DNA of 64,000 nt, taken from Sinorhizobium glycinis (GTDB lineage: Bacteria; Pseudomonadota; Alphaproteobacteria; Rhizobiales; Rhizobiaceae). Every line of letters begins with the position of its first letter. Position 1 is the first letter of the stretch. Below the pieces are notes generated by a model. The model had not been told where the DNA came from, ran no database searches, and was given only the letters and a program-made list of their open reading frames with translations. The position numbers were made by a program, and so were the translations under genes. The stretch is taken from NCBI RefSeq assembly GCF_001651865.1, contig NZ_LPUX01000062.1:62001-126000 (forward strand). Reading direction: 5' to 3'. Positions 44,374-54,097 of the stretch are shown here, in pieces.

Positions 44374-45492
44374 TTACTCGGCCGCAGCAGGAGGCTTGCC
44401 CAGAGCGCCGCGCCGGATCTGATCGGCCTCGATCGACTCGAACAGCGCCCGGAAATTGCCCTCACCGAAGCCTTCGTCTCCCTTGCGCTGGATGAATTCG
44501 AAGAAGATCGGCCCGATGACGGTTTTCGAGAAGATCTGCAGGAGGATCTTCGTCATGCCGCCGTTCACCACGCCCTCGCCGTCAATCAGGATGCCGTGCT
44601 TCTTCATCCGCTCGATCGGCTCTTCATGGCCGTGGACCCGCTCGTGCGACATCTCGTAGTAGGTGTCGGGCGGCCGGGGCATGAATTTGAGGCCGTTCTC
44701 GGCCAGCCTGTCGGTCGCGTCGTAGATCGTTTCGGTGCCGACGGCGATGTGCTGGATGCCTTCGCCCTTGTACTTCTTCAGGTATTCCTCGATCTGGCTG
44801 GTGTCGTCCTTCGACTCGTTCAAGGGAATGCGGATCTTGCCGCAGGGGGAGGTGATCGCCCGGCTCAGGAGCCCGGTGATGCGGCCGTCGATGTCGAAGA
44901 AATGGATCTGCTTGAAGTTGAACAGTTCGCGATAGAAGCCCCACCACTTGTCCATTTGACCGCGGTAGACATTGTGCGTCAGGTGGTCGAGATAGTAGAA
45001 GCCGACGCCCGCGGGTTTCGGATTGCGTTCATCGAGCCACGCGAACTCGGCGTCGTAGGCGGACCCTTTATCGCCGTAGGTCTCCACGAAGTAGAGAAGC
45101 GACCCGCCGATGCCGACGATCGCCGGCACGTCGAGGCTCTTGTCGCTGCCGGTATAGGGTTCGGCGCCCCTGGCGACCGCATGCTCGAAGGCATGCTTCG
45201 CATCGACGACCCGCCAAGCCATCGACGGGGCGCAGGGCCCGTGCCTGCCGACAAAGCGCATGGCATGCGAGCCGGGTTCGGCGTTCAGAATGTAGTTGAT
45301 GTCGCCTTGCCGCCAAACGGTGATGTTCTTCGTCCGGTGTTTTGCCACTGGCGTGTAGCCCATGCGGCGGAACAATTCCTCAAGCTTCTCCGGCTCCGGA
45401 TGGGCGAATTCGACGAACTCGAAGCCGTCGGTTCCGGCGGGGTTGTCCGCCGAGATCTTTGCGGGCGGGGCATCATGCGGGAACGGGCCCAT
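44374..45492 (-). CDS. hpd: 4-hydroxyphenylpyruvate dioxygenase
   Basis: 372 residues, the normal length for bacterial HPPD, which converts 4-hydroxyphenylpyruvate to homogentisate with Fe(II) in the cytoplasm. Iron ligands are H170 (YLDHLTHNV), H248 (GIQHIAVG) and E332 (FFEFIQRKGD); the C-terminal helix ends in GKPPAAAE. GAGGAGAG lies about 7 bases before the ATG at 45492. The frame runs further upstream but through the shared promoter. It is divergent from the Lrp/AsnC gene and feeds hmgA-fahA-maiA 1.4 kb away. Confidence 0.95.
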   Translation of the reverse strand: MGPFPHDAPPAKISADNPAGTDGFEFVEFAHPEPEKLEELFRRMGYTPVAKHRTKNITVWRQGDINYILNAEPGSHAMRFVGRHGPCAPSMAWRVVDAKHAFEHAVARGAEPYTGSDKSLDVPAIVGIGGSLLYFVETYGDKGSAYDAEFAWLDERNPKPAGVGFYYLDHLTHNVYRGQMDKWWGFYRELFNFKQIHFFDIDGRITGLLSRAITSPCGKIRIPLNESKDDTSQIEEYLKKYKGEGIQHIAVGTETIYDATDRLAENGLKFMPRPPDTYYEMSHERVHGHEEPIERMKKHGILIDGEGVVNGGMTKILLQIFSKTVIGPIFFEFIQRKGDEGFGEGNFRALFESIEADQIRRGALGKPPAAAE

Positions 45493-45545
45493 CGAAACTC
45501 TCCTCTCGTGCCTCCGAACTTTGTTGAAGTATGGCGCAGATTCGA

Positions 45546-45625
45546 TGCATGTTGCTTGTATTCTTGCGCGATTCAGCGAGGATCGTGCATGAATTGTGCG
45601 ATGGATGGCGTGGGGGTGCATGAAT
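45546..45625. promoter_or_regulatory. hpd/lrp divergent control region with phased TGCATG sites
   Basis: Three TGCATG hexamers occur at 45546, 45586 and 45617, spaced 40 and 31 bases (near whole helical turns). The last two are part of a 10-bp direct repeat GTGCATGAAT (45585-45594, 45616-45625). Lrp/AsnC proteins bind helically phased sites upstream of divergent genes, so these may be the sites of the adjacent regulator. The last one touches the lrp start codon. Confidence 0.4.
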
Positions 45626-46103
45626 GGAGCAGCTTGACGGATTCGACCTCAAGATCCTCGGCGAACTGCAGCGCGACGGGCATCTCACGAACAACGAACT
45701 GTCCGAGCGGATCGCACTCTCGCCGTCGCAGTGTTCGCGGCGCCGCTCGCGGCTCGAGGCGGAAGGCTTCATCACCGGCTATCAGGCACAGATCGATCGT
45801 CAGAAGCTCGGCCTCGATCTGATGGTGGTCATCTCGGTGACGCTCGCCACCCACAATCGTGACAATGCCAAGCGCTTCGCCAAGCTCGTCTCCGGCCTGC
45901 CGGAAGTGCTGGAAGCCTATGCGCTGACCGGCGAGATGGACTATCACCTGCGCGTCGTGACGCCGGACCTCGCCGGGCTGTCGCGCTTCGTCAACGATGT
46001 GCTGCTGCCGCATGACAGCGTCCAGCACGTGAAGACCTCGATCGTGCTGGAGACGCTCAAGAGTTTCGAAGGCCTGCCGATACCGGAGCGCGTAAAGGGG
46101 TAA
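45624..46103 (+). CDS. Lrp/AsnC-family regulator of tyrosine catabolism
   Basis: 159 residues: an N-terminal helix-turn-helix (LDGFDLKILGELQRDGHLTN, LSERIALSPSQCSRRRSRLE) and a C-terminal RAM/ligand domain (GLDLMVVISVTLA, EAYALTGEMDYHLRVV). It is transcribed divergently from hpd with a 131-base shared region, the usual layout for the activator of hpd that responds to an aromatic amino acid. The start overlaps one of the TGCATG sites, suggesting autoregulation. Confidence 0.9.
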   Translation: MEQLDGFDLKILGELQRDGHLTNNELSERIALSPSQCSRRRSRLEAEGFITGYQAQIDRQKLGLDLMVVISVTLATHNRDNAKRFAKLVSGLPEVLEAYALTGEMDYHLRVVTPDLAGLSRFVNDVLLPHDSVQHVKTSIVLETLKSFEGLPIPERVKG

Positions 46104-46128
46104 GTTCGGGTTTGTTGCGAAGCTTATT

Positions 46129-46230
46129 GCAGTCGCCCAAAGGTGGGTAGCGGTGTTGGGACTACGACACGCACAAAAACAAAGACCTAAAGCGCATGGC
46201 ATGAATACGATTGAATGCGACGCGCTTTAG
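46129..46230 (-). repeat. RIME-like rhizobial intergenic palindromic element, copy 2
   Basis: Reverse-orientation copy of the element at 26245-26350. Its reverse complement reads TAAAGCGCGTCGCATTCAAT at the left, GGTCTTTGTTTTTGTGC in the middle and CTTTGGGCGACTGCA at the right. One arm of the first palindrome has drifted (GCCATGCGCTTT). It abuts a REPIN-like pair starting at 46235. Confidence 0.85.
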
Positions 46231-46234
46231 AATT

Positions 46235-46381
46235 CCCCTCCCCACAAGGGGGAGGGGCTTGGCGTCCGTGGCGATCGCCTGTGATTCCAACAGCTTAGCG
46301 TCCGTTGCAAGGGGCACGATGGCCGGAGACGTTGCGGCACCGTAAGTCCCTCCCCCTTGTGGGGAGGGGTTGGGGAGGGGT
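46235..46381. repeat. REPIN-like inverted pair of GGGGAGGG palindromes, copy 1
   Basis: CCCCTCCCCACAAGGGGGAG opens the element at 46235, and the inverted form CCCTCCCCCTTGTGGGGAGG closes it (46348-46367), extended by GGTTGGGGAGGGGT to 46381. About 90 unrelated bases lie between. The same architecture recurs at 52526-52683 and 60702-60863. The right end overlaps the last codon of the MarR gene. Confidence 0.85.
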
Positions 46382-46851
46382 CACGTCAAGGCCGCACTCC
46401 CGGATGCGCCCGCTTTCCTCATCGCCCGCTCGACTGCCTGCAGGCCGTTCGAGAGCGCCTCCACATTCTCCGCCCCAAGCATCGACAGCAACTCCGCCTG
46501 ATAGCGGCTCGCGAGTCCCGTCAGCTCCCGGTAGGCTTGCTTGCCGGCGGGCGTCAGCGCAAGGTGCTCGACGCGACGGTCGCGGCCATCCTCCTCGCGC
46601 TTCAGCCAGCGGCGCTGCTCCAGGCCAAATACGGCGCGGCTCACCTTGGTCTTGTGCATCGACGAATGGGCGCCGATTTCGGTTGCCGTCATTGGCCGCT
46701 CCGAGCTGCCGAGCGCGGCGAGGGTTCGCCATTCGGGCCGGGTCAACTGATAACGCGCCTTGTATTGCGCGGCAAAGCGGAGCGCCACGAATTCCGCCGC
46801 CCGATTCAGCCGGTAGGGGAGGAAGGTTTCCAGTTCGAACACCTCGGTCAA
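46381..46851 (-). CDS. MarR-family regulator, divergent from hmgA
   Basis: 156 residues with a winged helix (LTRPEWRTLAALGSSERPMT, ATEIGAHSSMHKTKVSRAV, REEDGRDRRVEHLALTPAG) flanked by dimerisation helices. Divergent orientation to hmgA and a palindrome between them suggest a homogentisate- or fumarylacetoacetate-responsive repressor like HmgR in function, though HmgR of Pseudomonas is from another family. The stop lies at the edge of a REPIN-like repeat. Confidence 0.9.
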   Translation of the reverse strand: MTEVFELETFLPYRLNRAAEFVALRFAAQYKARYQLTRPEWRTLAALGSSERPMTATEIGAHSSMHKTKVSRAVFGLEQRRWLKREEDGRDRRVEHLALTPAGKQAYRELTGLASRYQAELLSMLGAENVEALSNGLQAVERAMRKAGASGSAALT

Positions 46852-46885
46852 ACAGGCTCTCCGCCGTTGATAGTTACAAAATCAA

Positions 46886-46903
46886 TAGTTACGCTTGCAA
46901 CTA
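46886..46903. promoter_or_regulatory. Candidate MarR operator before hmgA
   Basis: TAGTT (46886-46890) and AACTA (46899-46903) form an interrupted palindrome of 18 bases; a further TAGTTAC lies at 46871. This is the only symmetric sequence in the 82-base space between the divergent MarR and hmgA genes, and it would overlap the promoter of either. Confidence 0.45.
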
Positions 46904-46933
46904 ATATGCCATCCTGAAGAGGAGATGCAAGCG

Positions 46934-48295
46934 ATGTTGGACACGGCGGAAAAGCGGCGCGAAGCAAACACGGCCGAGACGGAAACGCTCACCTATATGC
47001 CGGGCTTCGGCAATGATTTCGAGACCGAAAGCCTTCCCGGCGCCCTGCCCCAGGGGCAGAACAGCCCGCAGAAATGCAACTACGGTCTTTACGCCGAACA
47101 GCTCTCCGGCTCGCCCTTCACGGCGCCGCGCGGCACCAACGAGCGGTCCTGGCTCTACCGCATCCGGCCGAGCGTCCGCCACACCGGGCGCTTCAGGAAG
47201 ATCGACTATCCGCACTGGAAGACGGCGCCGCATGTCGTCGAACATTCGCTGGCGCTCGGGCAATTGCGCTGGAGCCCCCTGCCGGTCCCGACCGGGGAAC
47301 TGAACTTCCTCGAAGGCGTCCGCACCATGACCACGGCGGGCGATGTGCTGACCCAGGTCGGCATGGCGGCGCATGCCTATGTCTTCAATGCCGACATGGA
47401 GGACGACTATTTCTTCAATGCCGACGGAGAGCTGCTGATCGTGCCCGAAACCGGTGCGATTCGCGTCTTTACCGAACTCGGCAAGATGGACGTGGCGCCG
47501 TCGGAAATCTGTCTCGTGCCACGCGGCACGATGTTCAAGGTCAGCTGCCTCGGCGAGGAGAAGGCCTGGCGGGGCTATATCTGCGAGAATTACGGCGCGA
47601 AATTCACCTTGCCGGATCGCGGACCGATAGGCGCCAATTGCCTCGCCAACCCGCGCGACTTCAAGACGCCGGTCGCCGCCTTCGAGGACAAGGAGACGCC
47701 CTGCCGGGTGCAGGTGAAGTGGTGCGGTTCCTTCCATGTCGTCGAGATCGGCCACTCGCCGCTCGACGTTGTCGCCTGGCACGGCAACTACGCGCCCTAC
47801 AAATACGACCTGAAGACCTTCTCGCCGGTCGGCGCCATCCTGTTCGACCATCCGGACCCATCGATCTTCACGGTGTTGACCGCGCCGTCGGGGGAGGAAG
47901 GCACCGCCAATATCGACTTCGTCCTCTTCCCGCCGCGCTGGCTGGTCGCCGAGCACACCTTCCGCCCGCCCTGGTACCACCGCAACATCATGAGCGAGTT
48001 CATGGGGCTGATCTACGGCCGCTATGATGCGAAGGAGGAGGGTTTCGTGCCGGGCGGCATGAGCCTGCACAACATGATGCTGGCACACGGGCCGGATTTC
48101 TCCGGCTTCGAGAAGGCCTCGAACGCCGAGTTGAAGCCGGTCAAGCTCGACAACACCATGGCTTTCATGTTCGAGACGCGTTTCCCGCAGCAGCTGACGA
48201 CGTTTGCGGCCGAGCTCGAGACGCTGCAGGACGATTACATCGACTGCTGGTCCGGTCTCGACCGGAAATTCGACGGCACGCCCGGAATCAAGTGA
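46934..48295 (+). CDS. hmgA: Homogentisate 1,2-dioxygenase
   Basis: 453 residues, matching the family length. The protein opens with the family hallmark [19 protein letters not shown] near residue 22 and carries the iron-site region around [26 protein letters not shown] and [15 protein letters not shown]. It cleaves the ring of homogentisate to maleylacetoacetate. GAGGAG is 9 bases before the ATG at 46934; the ATG at 46925 directly abuts that box and is disfavoured. First gene of hmgA-fahA-maiA. Confidence 0.96.
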   Translation: MLDTAEKRREANTAETETLTYMPGFGNDFETESLPGALPQGQNSPQKCNYGLYAEQLSGSPFTAPRGTNERSWLYRIRPSVRHTGRFRKIDYPHWKTAPHVVEHSLALGQLRWSPLPVPTGELNFLEGVRTMTTAGDVLTQVGMAAHAYVFNADMEDDYFFNADGELLIVPETGAIRVFTELGKMDVAPSEICLVPRGTMFKVSCLGEEKAWRGYICENYGAKFTLPDRGPIGANCLANPRDFKTPVAAFEDKETPCRVQVKWCGSFHVVEIGHSPLDVVAWHGNYAPYKYDLKTFSPVGAILFDHPDPSIFTVLTAPSGEEGTANIDFVLFPPRWLVAEHTFRPPWYHRNIMSEFMGLIYGRYDAKEEGFVPGGMSLHNMMLAHGPDFSGFEKASNAELKPVKLDNTMAFMFETRFPQQLTTFAAELETLQDDYIDCWSGLDRKFDGTPGIK

Positions 48296-48373
48296 CTTTC
48301 GTCGAAGAACCGTGACATGCTGGCAAAGTCCGCATCGTCCGGCGCGGATCAACGACACATATCGGGAAACACC

Positions 48374-49390
48374 ATGAAACTCGCGACGCTGAAAGACTCC
48401 ACCCGCGACGGCAAGCTCGTCGTGGTCTCGAAAGACCTGACTCGTTGCTCCGAGGTGGGGCACATCGCCCGCACGCTGCAGGCGGCGCTCGACGATTGGG
48501 CGCATGCTGGGCCGCGGCTGGCGCGCGTCGCCGAAGGGATCGAGACCGGCTCCCAGCCGACCATGCGGTTCCATGAGCACGATGCCGCGTCGCCGCTGCC
48601 GCGCGCCTTCCAATGGGCCGACGGTTCCGCTTACGTCAATCACGTCGAACTGGTCAGAAGGGCGCGCAATGCCGATATGCCGGAGAGTTTCTGGACCGAC
48701 CCTTTGATCTATCAGGGCGGCTCTGACAGTTTCCTCGGCCCGCGTGATCCGATCGTCACGGCCGACGAGGCCTGGGGCATCGACATGGAGGGCGAGGTGG
48801 CGGTGATCGTCGACGACGTGCCGATGGGCGCGACGGCCGGGGAGGCGCGTGAGGCGATCCGGCTCGTCATGCTCGTCAACGACGTATCTCTGCGCGGACT
48901 TGTTCCGGGCGAGCTCGCCAAGAGCTTCGGTTTCTACCAGTCGAAGCCGTCCTCCGCCTTCTCGCCCGTCGCCGTGACGCCCGATGAATTGGGCGGGGCC
49001 TGGGACGGCGGCAAATTGCACCTGCCGCTTCGCGTCGATCTTAACGGCAAGCCCTTCGGTCGCGCCAATGCCGGGATCGACATGACCTTCGACTTCCCGC
49101 AACTGATTGCGCACGCGGCCCGCACCCGGCCGCTCTCTGCCGGCACCATCATCGGTTCCGGCACGGTCTCGAACAAGCTCGGGGCGGGTCCGGGCAAGCC
49201 GGTTTCGGAAGGCGGTGTCGGCTATTCCTGCATCGCCGAGTTGCGCATGATCGAGACGATCGAGAGCGGCGCGCCGACAACGCCTTTCCTGAAATTCGGT
49301 GACGCCGTCAGGATCGAGATGAAGGACGCCGCCGGCCATTCGATCTTCGGCGCCATCGAGCAGAAGGTGCAGAGATACGAGCGCGCCTGA
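48374..49390 (+). CDS. fahA: Fumarylacetoacetase (fumarylacetoacetate hydrolase)
   Basis: 338 residues of the bacterial FAH type. It begins MKLATLKDSTRDGKLVVVSK and has the metal/active-site regions SFWTDPLIYQGGSDSF, GIDMEGEVAVIVDDVP and VMLVNDVSLRG, then GTIIGSGTVSN. It splits fumarylacetoacetate to fumarate and acetoacetate, the last step of tyrosine breakdown. The ATG at 48374 fits family N-termini; upstream in-frame codons would add a non-conserved leader. The gene order places it before the isomerase that acts one step earlier. Confidence 0.95.
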   Translation: MKLATLKDSTRDGKLVVVSKDLTRCSEVGHIARTLQAALDDWAHAGPRLARVAEGIETGSQPTMRFHEHDAASPLPRAFQWADGSAYVNHVELVRRARNADMPESFWTDPLIYQGGSDSFLGPRDPIVTADEAWGIDMEGEVAVIVDDVPMGATAGEAREAIRLVMLVNDVSLRGLVPGELAKSFGFYQSKPSSAFSPVAVTPDELGGAWDGGKLHLPLRVDLNGKPFGRANAGIDMTFDFPQLIAHAARTRPLSAGTIIGSGTVSNKLGAGPGKPVSEGGVGYSCIAELRMIETIESGAPTTPFLKFGDAVRIEMKDAAGHSIFGAIEQKVQRYERA

Positions 49391-49410
49391 GGTGCGGTCG
49401 GGAGGATCCG

Positions 49411-50046
49411 ATGAGTGAAACCGTTCTCTACGACTATTGGCGCTCGTCGGCGAGCTATCGCGTGCGGATCGCCCTCAATCTCATCGGTGAAAGCTACCGT
49501 TCCGTCCCCGTCGATCTTCTCGCCCGGGCGCATCGCGCGCCCGAGCATCTCGGCCGCAACCCGCAGGGACTGGTCCCGGTACTCGACATCGACGGCGAAC
49601 GGTTCACCCAGTCGCTCGCCATCATCGAGTATCTCGCCGAGACGAGGCCGGAGAGCGGCCTTCTTCCGGGCGTTGCCGTCGGCCGCCAGCGGGTGCGTGC
49701 GCTTTCCCATGCGATTGCGATGGATATCCATCCCGTCTGCAATCTTGGCGTGGTCGCCCATGTGACGGCCGTCGCGGAGAACGGCGAGGCGGCGCGACGC
49801 GCGTGGATGCAGAAGTTCATCGGCGAGGGTCTTGCCGCCTTCGAACGGATGCTGGATCACCCCGCGACCGGAGCCTTCTGTCACGGCGAGGCGCCGACCA
49901 TGGCGGATATCTGCCTCGTGCCGCAGGTCTACAATGCCCGCCGTTGGGAAGTCGATCTTTCCGCCTGTCCGCGCATCGTCGCCATCGAAGCGCGCTGTGC
50001 CGCGATCGACGCCTTCGCGCGGGCGCATCCCGACCGGTCGAAGTAG
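49411..50046 (+). CDS. maiA: Maleylacetoacetate isomerase (zeta-class GST)
   Basis: 211 residues of the zeta glutathione transferase family. The glutathione-site signature YWRSSASYRVRIALNL is at residues 8-23, followed by GLVPVLDIDG and FTQSLAIIEYL. It isomerises maleylacetoacetate to fumarylacetoacetate using glutathione. GGAGG lies 8 bases before the ATG, and the gene follows fahA by 20 bases, completing hmgA-fahA-maiA. Confidence 0.95.
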   Translation: MSETVLYDYWRSSASYRVRIALNLIGESYRSVPVDLLARAHRAPEHLGRNPQGLVPVLDIDGERFTQSLAIIEYLAETRPESGLLPGVAVGRQRVRALSHAIAMDIHPVCNLGVVAHVTAVAENGEAARRAWMQKFIGEGLAAFERMLDHPATGAFCHGEAPTMADICLVPQVYNARRWEVDLSACPRIVAIEARCAAIDAFARAHPDRSK

Positions 50047-50199
50047 TCTCTCGCATCTACGTTTACGCACTCGGCCGTGGCCCGTTCGGTCCAGCCGATG
50101 TCGCGAATGGATCGGCGGGGCCGAGATCGTCACGCTAGTTTTCGCGTGACTGCCCGTGTAAGGGGGCGCGGAAACACCTCAAGAACGAGAGACCCATCG

Positions 50200-51084
50200 A
50201 TGAAAAGCTATGTGCTGACCGTCACCTGCAAATCCACCCGCGGCATCGTTGCTGCCGTTACCGGCTATCTCGCGGAGAAGGGCTGTTACATCAGCGATAG
50301 CTCGCAATTCGACGATCTCGAAACGGGCCTCTTCTTCATGCGGCTCACCTTCATCAGCCAGGAAGGCGCGAAACTCGAGGAGCTGCGCGAAGGCTTCGCT
50401 CCGGTCATCAAGCGCTTCGACATGACGATGGAAATCCGTGATTCCGAAGAGCGCATGAAGGTGCTGCTGATGGTGTCGCGTTTCGGCCACTGCCTGAACG
50501 ACCTGCTCTACCGCTGGAAGATCGGCGCCCTGCCGATCGACATCGTCGGCGTCGTCTCCAACCACTTCGACTACCAGAAGGTCGTCGTCAACCACGACAT
50601 CCCCTTCCACTGCATCAAGGTGACGAAGGAGAACAAGCCGAAGGCGGAAGCCCAGCTCCTGGACTTCGTCGAGCAGACCGGCGCTGAACTGATCGTGCTG
50701 GCCCGCTACATGCAGGTGCTGTCGGACGCGCTCTGCAAGAAGATGTCGGGCCGGATCATCAACATCCACCACTCGTTCTTGCCGTCGTTCAAGGGCGCCA
50801 ACCCCTACAAGCAGGCCTATGAGCGCGGCGTCAAGCTGATCGGCGCGACGGCGCATTACGTCACCGCCGACCTCGACGAAGGCCCGATCATCGAGCAGGA
50901 CATCGCCCGCATCACCCATGCGCAATCCGCCGAGGATTACGTGTCGATCGGCCGCGACGTCGAAAGCCAGGTGCTGGCCCGTGCCGTCCACGCCCATATC
51001 CACCACCGCACCTTCATCAACGGCAACCGCGTCGTGGTGTTTCCGCCGAGCCCGGGGAGCTATGCGTCGGAACGGATGGGGTGA
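50200..51084 (+). CDS. purU: Formyltetrahydrofolate deformylase
   Basis: 294 residues: an N-terminal ACT domain (about 5-80, TVTCKSTRGIVAAVTGYLAE) and a C-terminal formyltransferase-fold domain with the catalytic set NIHHSFLPSFKG and DLDEGPIIEQD. It hydrolyses 10-formyl-tetrahydrofolate to formate and tetrahydrofolate, balancing one-carbon pools, often linked with glycine/methyl catabolism. The frame extends upstream without conservation, so ATG 50200 is chosen. It is not clearly cotranscribed with maiA (153-base gap). Confidence 0.95.
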   Translation: MKSYVLTVTCKSTRGIVAAVTGYLAEKGCYISDSSQFDDLETGLFFMRLTFISQEGAKLEELREGFAPVIKRFDMTMEIRDSEERMKVLLMVSRFGHCLNDLLYRWKIGALPIDIVGVVSNHFDYQKVVVNHDIPFHCIKVTKENKPKAEAQLLDFVEQTGAELIVLARYMQVLSDALCKKMSGRIINIHHSFLPSFKGANPYKQAYERGVKLIGATAHYVTADLDEGPIIEQDIARITHAQSAEDYVSIGRDVESQVLARAVHAHIHHRTFINGNRVVVFPPSPGSYASERMG

Positions 51085-51168
51085 CGACGGCGTTGCCTCG
51101 CCGTATTCGGCGGCTATAGTCTCTCATGACGTGACGAATCCACGTCCTGCGGCGAGATAACGGCGATT

Positions 51169-51278
51169 GCCCCTCACCCTAACCCTCTCCCCGCAGGCGG
51201 GGAGAGGGGACTTGGGCGGTGCCACTTGCCCCTTCTCCCCCCTGCGGGGAGAAGGTCGCGGCAGCGGGATGAGGGGCT
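51169..51278. repeat. Inverted palindrome pair of the CCCCTCACCCT type
   Basis: GCCCCTCACCCTAACCCTC and a CTCCCCGCAGGCGGGGAG palindrome at the left, and a CTTCTCCCCCCTGCGGGGAG palindrome followed by GATGAGGGGC at the right, with ~25 bases between the palindromes. The outer ends are inverted copies. This is a different family from the GGGGAGGG pairs but has the same doublet build. It separates purU from the thiolase gene. Confidence 0.75.
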
Positions 51279-51333
51279 GACACCGCTCATGCTGCTTGAG
51301 GAAGCCGGTCATCGGCCGCATGGGAGGACGAAG

Positions 51334-52515
51334 ATGAGCAATCGCGACCCAGTGGTTATCGTTTCGGCGGCACGCACGCCGATGGGCGCCTTTCAGGGCG
51401 GTCTCAAGGATTTGACGGCGCCGGAACTCGGCGCCGTCGCGTTGAAAGCGGCGCTCGATCGCGCCGGCCTCGATGCGGTCGATGAAGTGCTGATGGGCAA
51501 CGTACTGCCCGCCGGCCTTGGGCAGAACCCCGCCCGGCAGGCGGCGCTCGGCGCCGGCCTCGGGACGGAAACGCCGTCGACGACGGTCTCGAAGGTCTGC
51601 GGTTCGGGCATGAAGGCGCTGATGCTCGGCCATGACGCACTCATCTCCGGCAGCGCATCCGTCGTCGCCGTCGGCGGCATGGAGTCGATGACCAACGCCC
51701 CATACCTCCTGCCGAAGGCCCGCGGCGGCTTCCGGCTCGGCCATGGCGAGGTCAAGGACCACATGTTCCTCGACGGGCTGGAGGACGCCTATTCCGGGCG
51801 CCTAATGGGCACCTATGCCGAGGACACCGCCCAGCATTACCAATTTTCCCGCTCCGACCAGGATACTTTCGCGCTGCGCTCGTTGGAGCGGGCGCTGAAG
51901 GCGGCGGAGGACGGATCCTTCGCCGACGAGATCGTCGGCATCGTGGATGGCGGCAAACGCGGAACCGCCAATCTCGACCGGGACGAGCAGCCCTTGAAGG
52001 CCGATCCGGCGAAGATTCCGAAGCTGAAGCCGGCCTTCCGCGACGGCGGCAGCGTCACGGCGGCGAATTCCTCCTCGATCTCAGACGGCGCCGCGGCGCT
52101 GATCCTGATGCGCGCGAGCGAGGCGGAGAAGCGCGGACTGACGCCGCTGGCGATCGTTGCCGGCCATGCCGGCCATGCGCAGGAACCCGCCTGGTTCACG
52201 ACGGCGCCGATCGGCGCGATCGACAAGCTCTTCGAAAAACTCGGCTGGGAAAAGGGAAGCGTCGGCCTCTACGAGATCAACGAGGCCTTCGCCGTCGTCG
52301 CCATGGCGGCGATCCGCGATCTCGGCCTTTCCGACGACATCGTCAACATCCACGGCGGCGCCTGTGCCCTCGGTCACCCGATCGGCGCCTCCGGCGCCCG
52401 CATCGTCGTCACTCTTCTCCATGCGATGCGGGCGAACGGCGTCAAACGCGGCATCGCCTCGCTCTGCATCGGCGGCGGCGAGGCGACGGCAGTGGGGTTG
52501 GAGTTGATGCAGTAG
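51334..52515 (+). CDS. Acetyl-CoA C-acetyltransferase (thiolase)
   Basis: 393 residues of the thiolase family. The nucleophile is C89 (VSKVCGSGMKA), the histidine lies in GGACALGHPIGASGAR, and the second cysteine in SLCIGGGEA. NEAFA is also intact. Biosynthetic/degradative acetoacetyl-CoA thiolases have this length. Between the tyrosine genes (acetoacetate producers) and the branched-chain operon it could cleave acetoacetyl-CoA; a role in branched-chain or isoleucine breakdown (2-methylacetoacetyl-CoA) is equally possible. GGGAGG lies 8 bases before the ATG. Confidence 0.92.
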   Translation: MSNRDPVVIVSAARTPMGAFQGGLKDLTAPELGAVALKAALDRAGLDAVDEVLMGNVLPAGLGQNPARQAALGAGLGTETPSTTVSKVCGSGMKALMLGHDALISGSASVVAVGGMESMTNAPYLLPKARGGFRLGHGEVKDHMFLDGLEDAYSGRLMGTYAEDTAQHYQFSRSDQDTFALRSLERALKAAEDGSFADEIVGIVDGGKRGTANLDRDEQPLKADPAKIPKLKPAFRDGGSVTAANSSSISDGAAALILMRASEAEKRGLTPLAIVAGHAGHAQEPAWFTTAPIGAIDKLFEKLGWEKGSVGLYEINEAFAVVAMAAIRDLGLSDDIVNIHGGACALGHPIGASGARIVVTLLHAMRANGVKRGIASLCIGGGEATAVGLELMQ

Positions 52516-52525
52516 GTCCGAAAGA

Positions 52526-52683
52526 ACCCCTCCCCAACCCCTCCCCACAAGGGGGAGGGGCTTCCCAGCCGCATCGTCTCCGCGTCGCTGGACCGTTGCA
52601 GAAACCTCGAGTTTCTTGAAAAGGGCGGTAAGGGCAGCGGCACTGTAGCCCCTCCCCCTTGTGGGGAGGGGTTGGGGAGGGGT
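52526..52683. repeat. REPIN-like inverted pair of GGGGAGGG palindromes, copy 2
   Basis: ACCCCTCCCCAACCCCTCCC starts the left unit (52526-52562, containing ACAAGGGGGAGGGG) and the inverted unit runs 52649-52683 (CCCTTGTGGGGAGGGGTTGG...). The ~86-base interior is unrelated to the interiors of copies 1 and 3. It lies between convergent genes (thiolase, lpd) and could terminate both. Confidence 0.87.
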
Positions 52684-52695
52684 CTTTTATGATCC

Positions 52696-54090
<1,395 letters not shown>

Positions 54091-54097
54091 CGTTGCC

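Noticed and set aside
46901-49339. An open frame of over 800 codons on the minus strand across hmgA and fahA.
   Set aside because: It is the antisense shadow of two well-conserved genes in GC-rich DNA; its residues are Arg/His/Asp-rich with no family resemblance.
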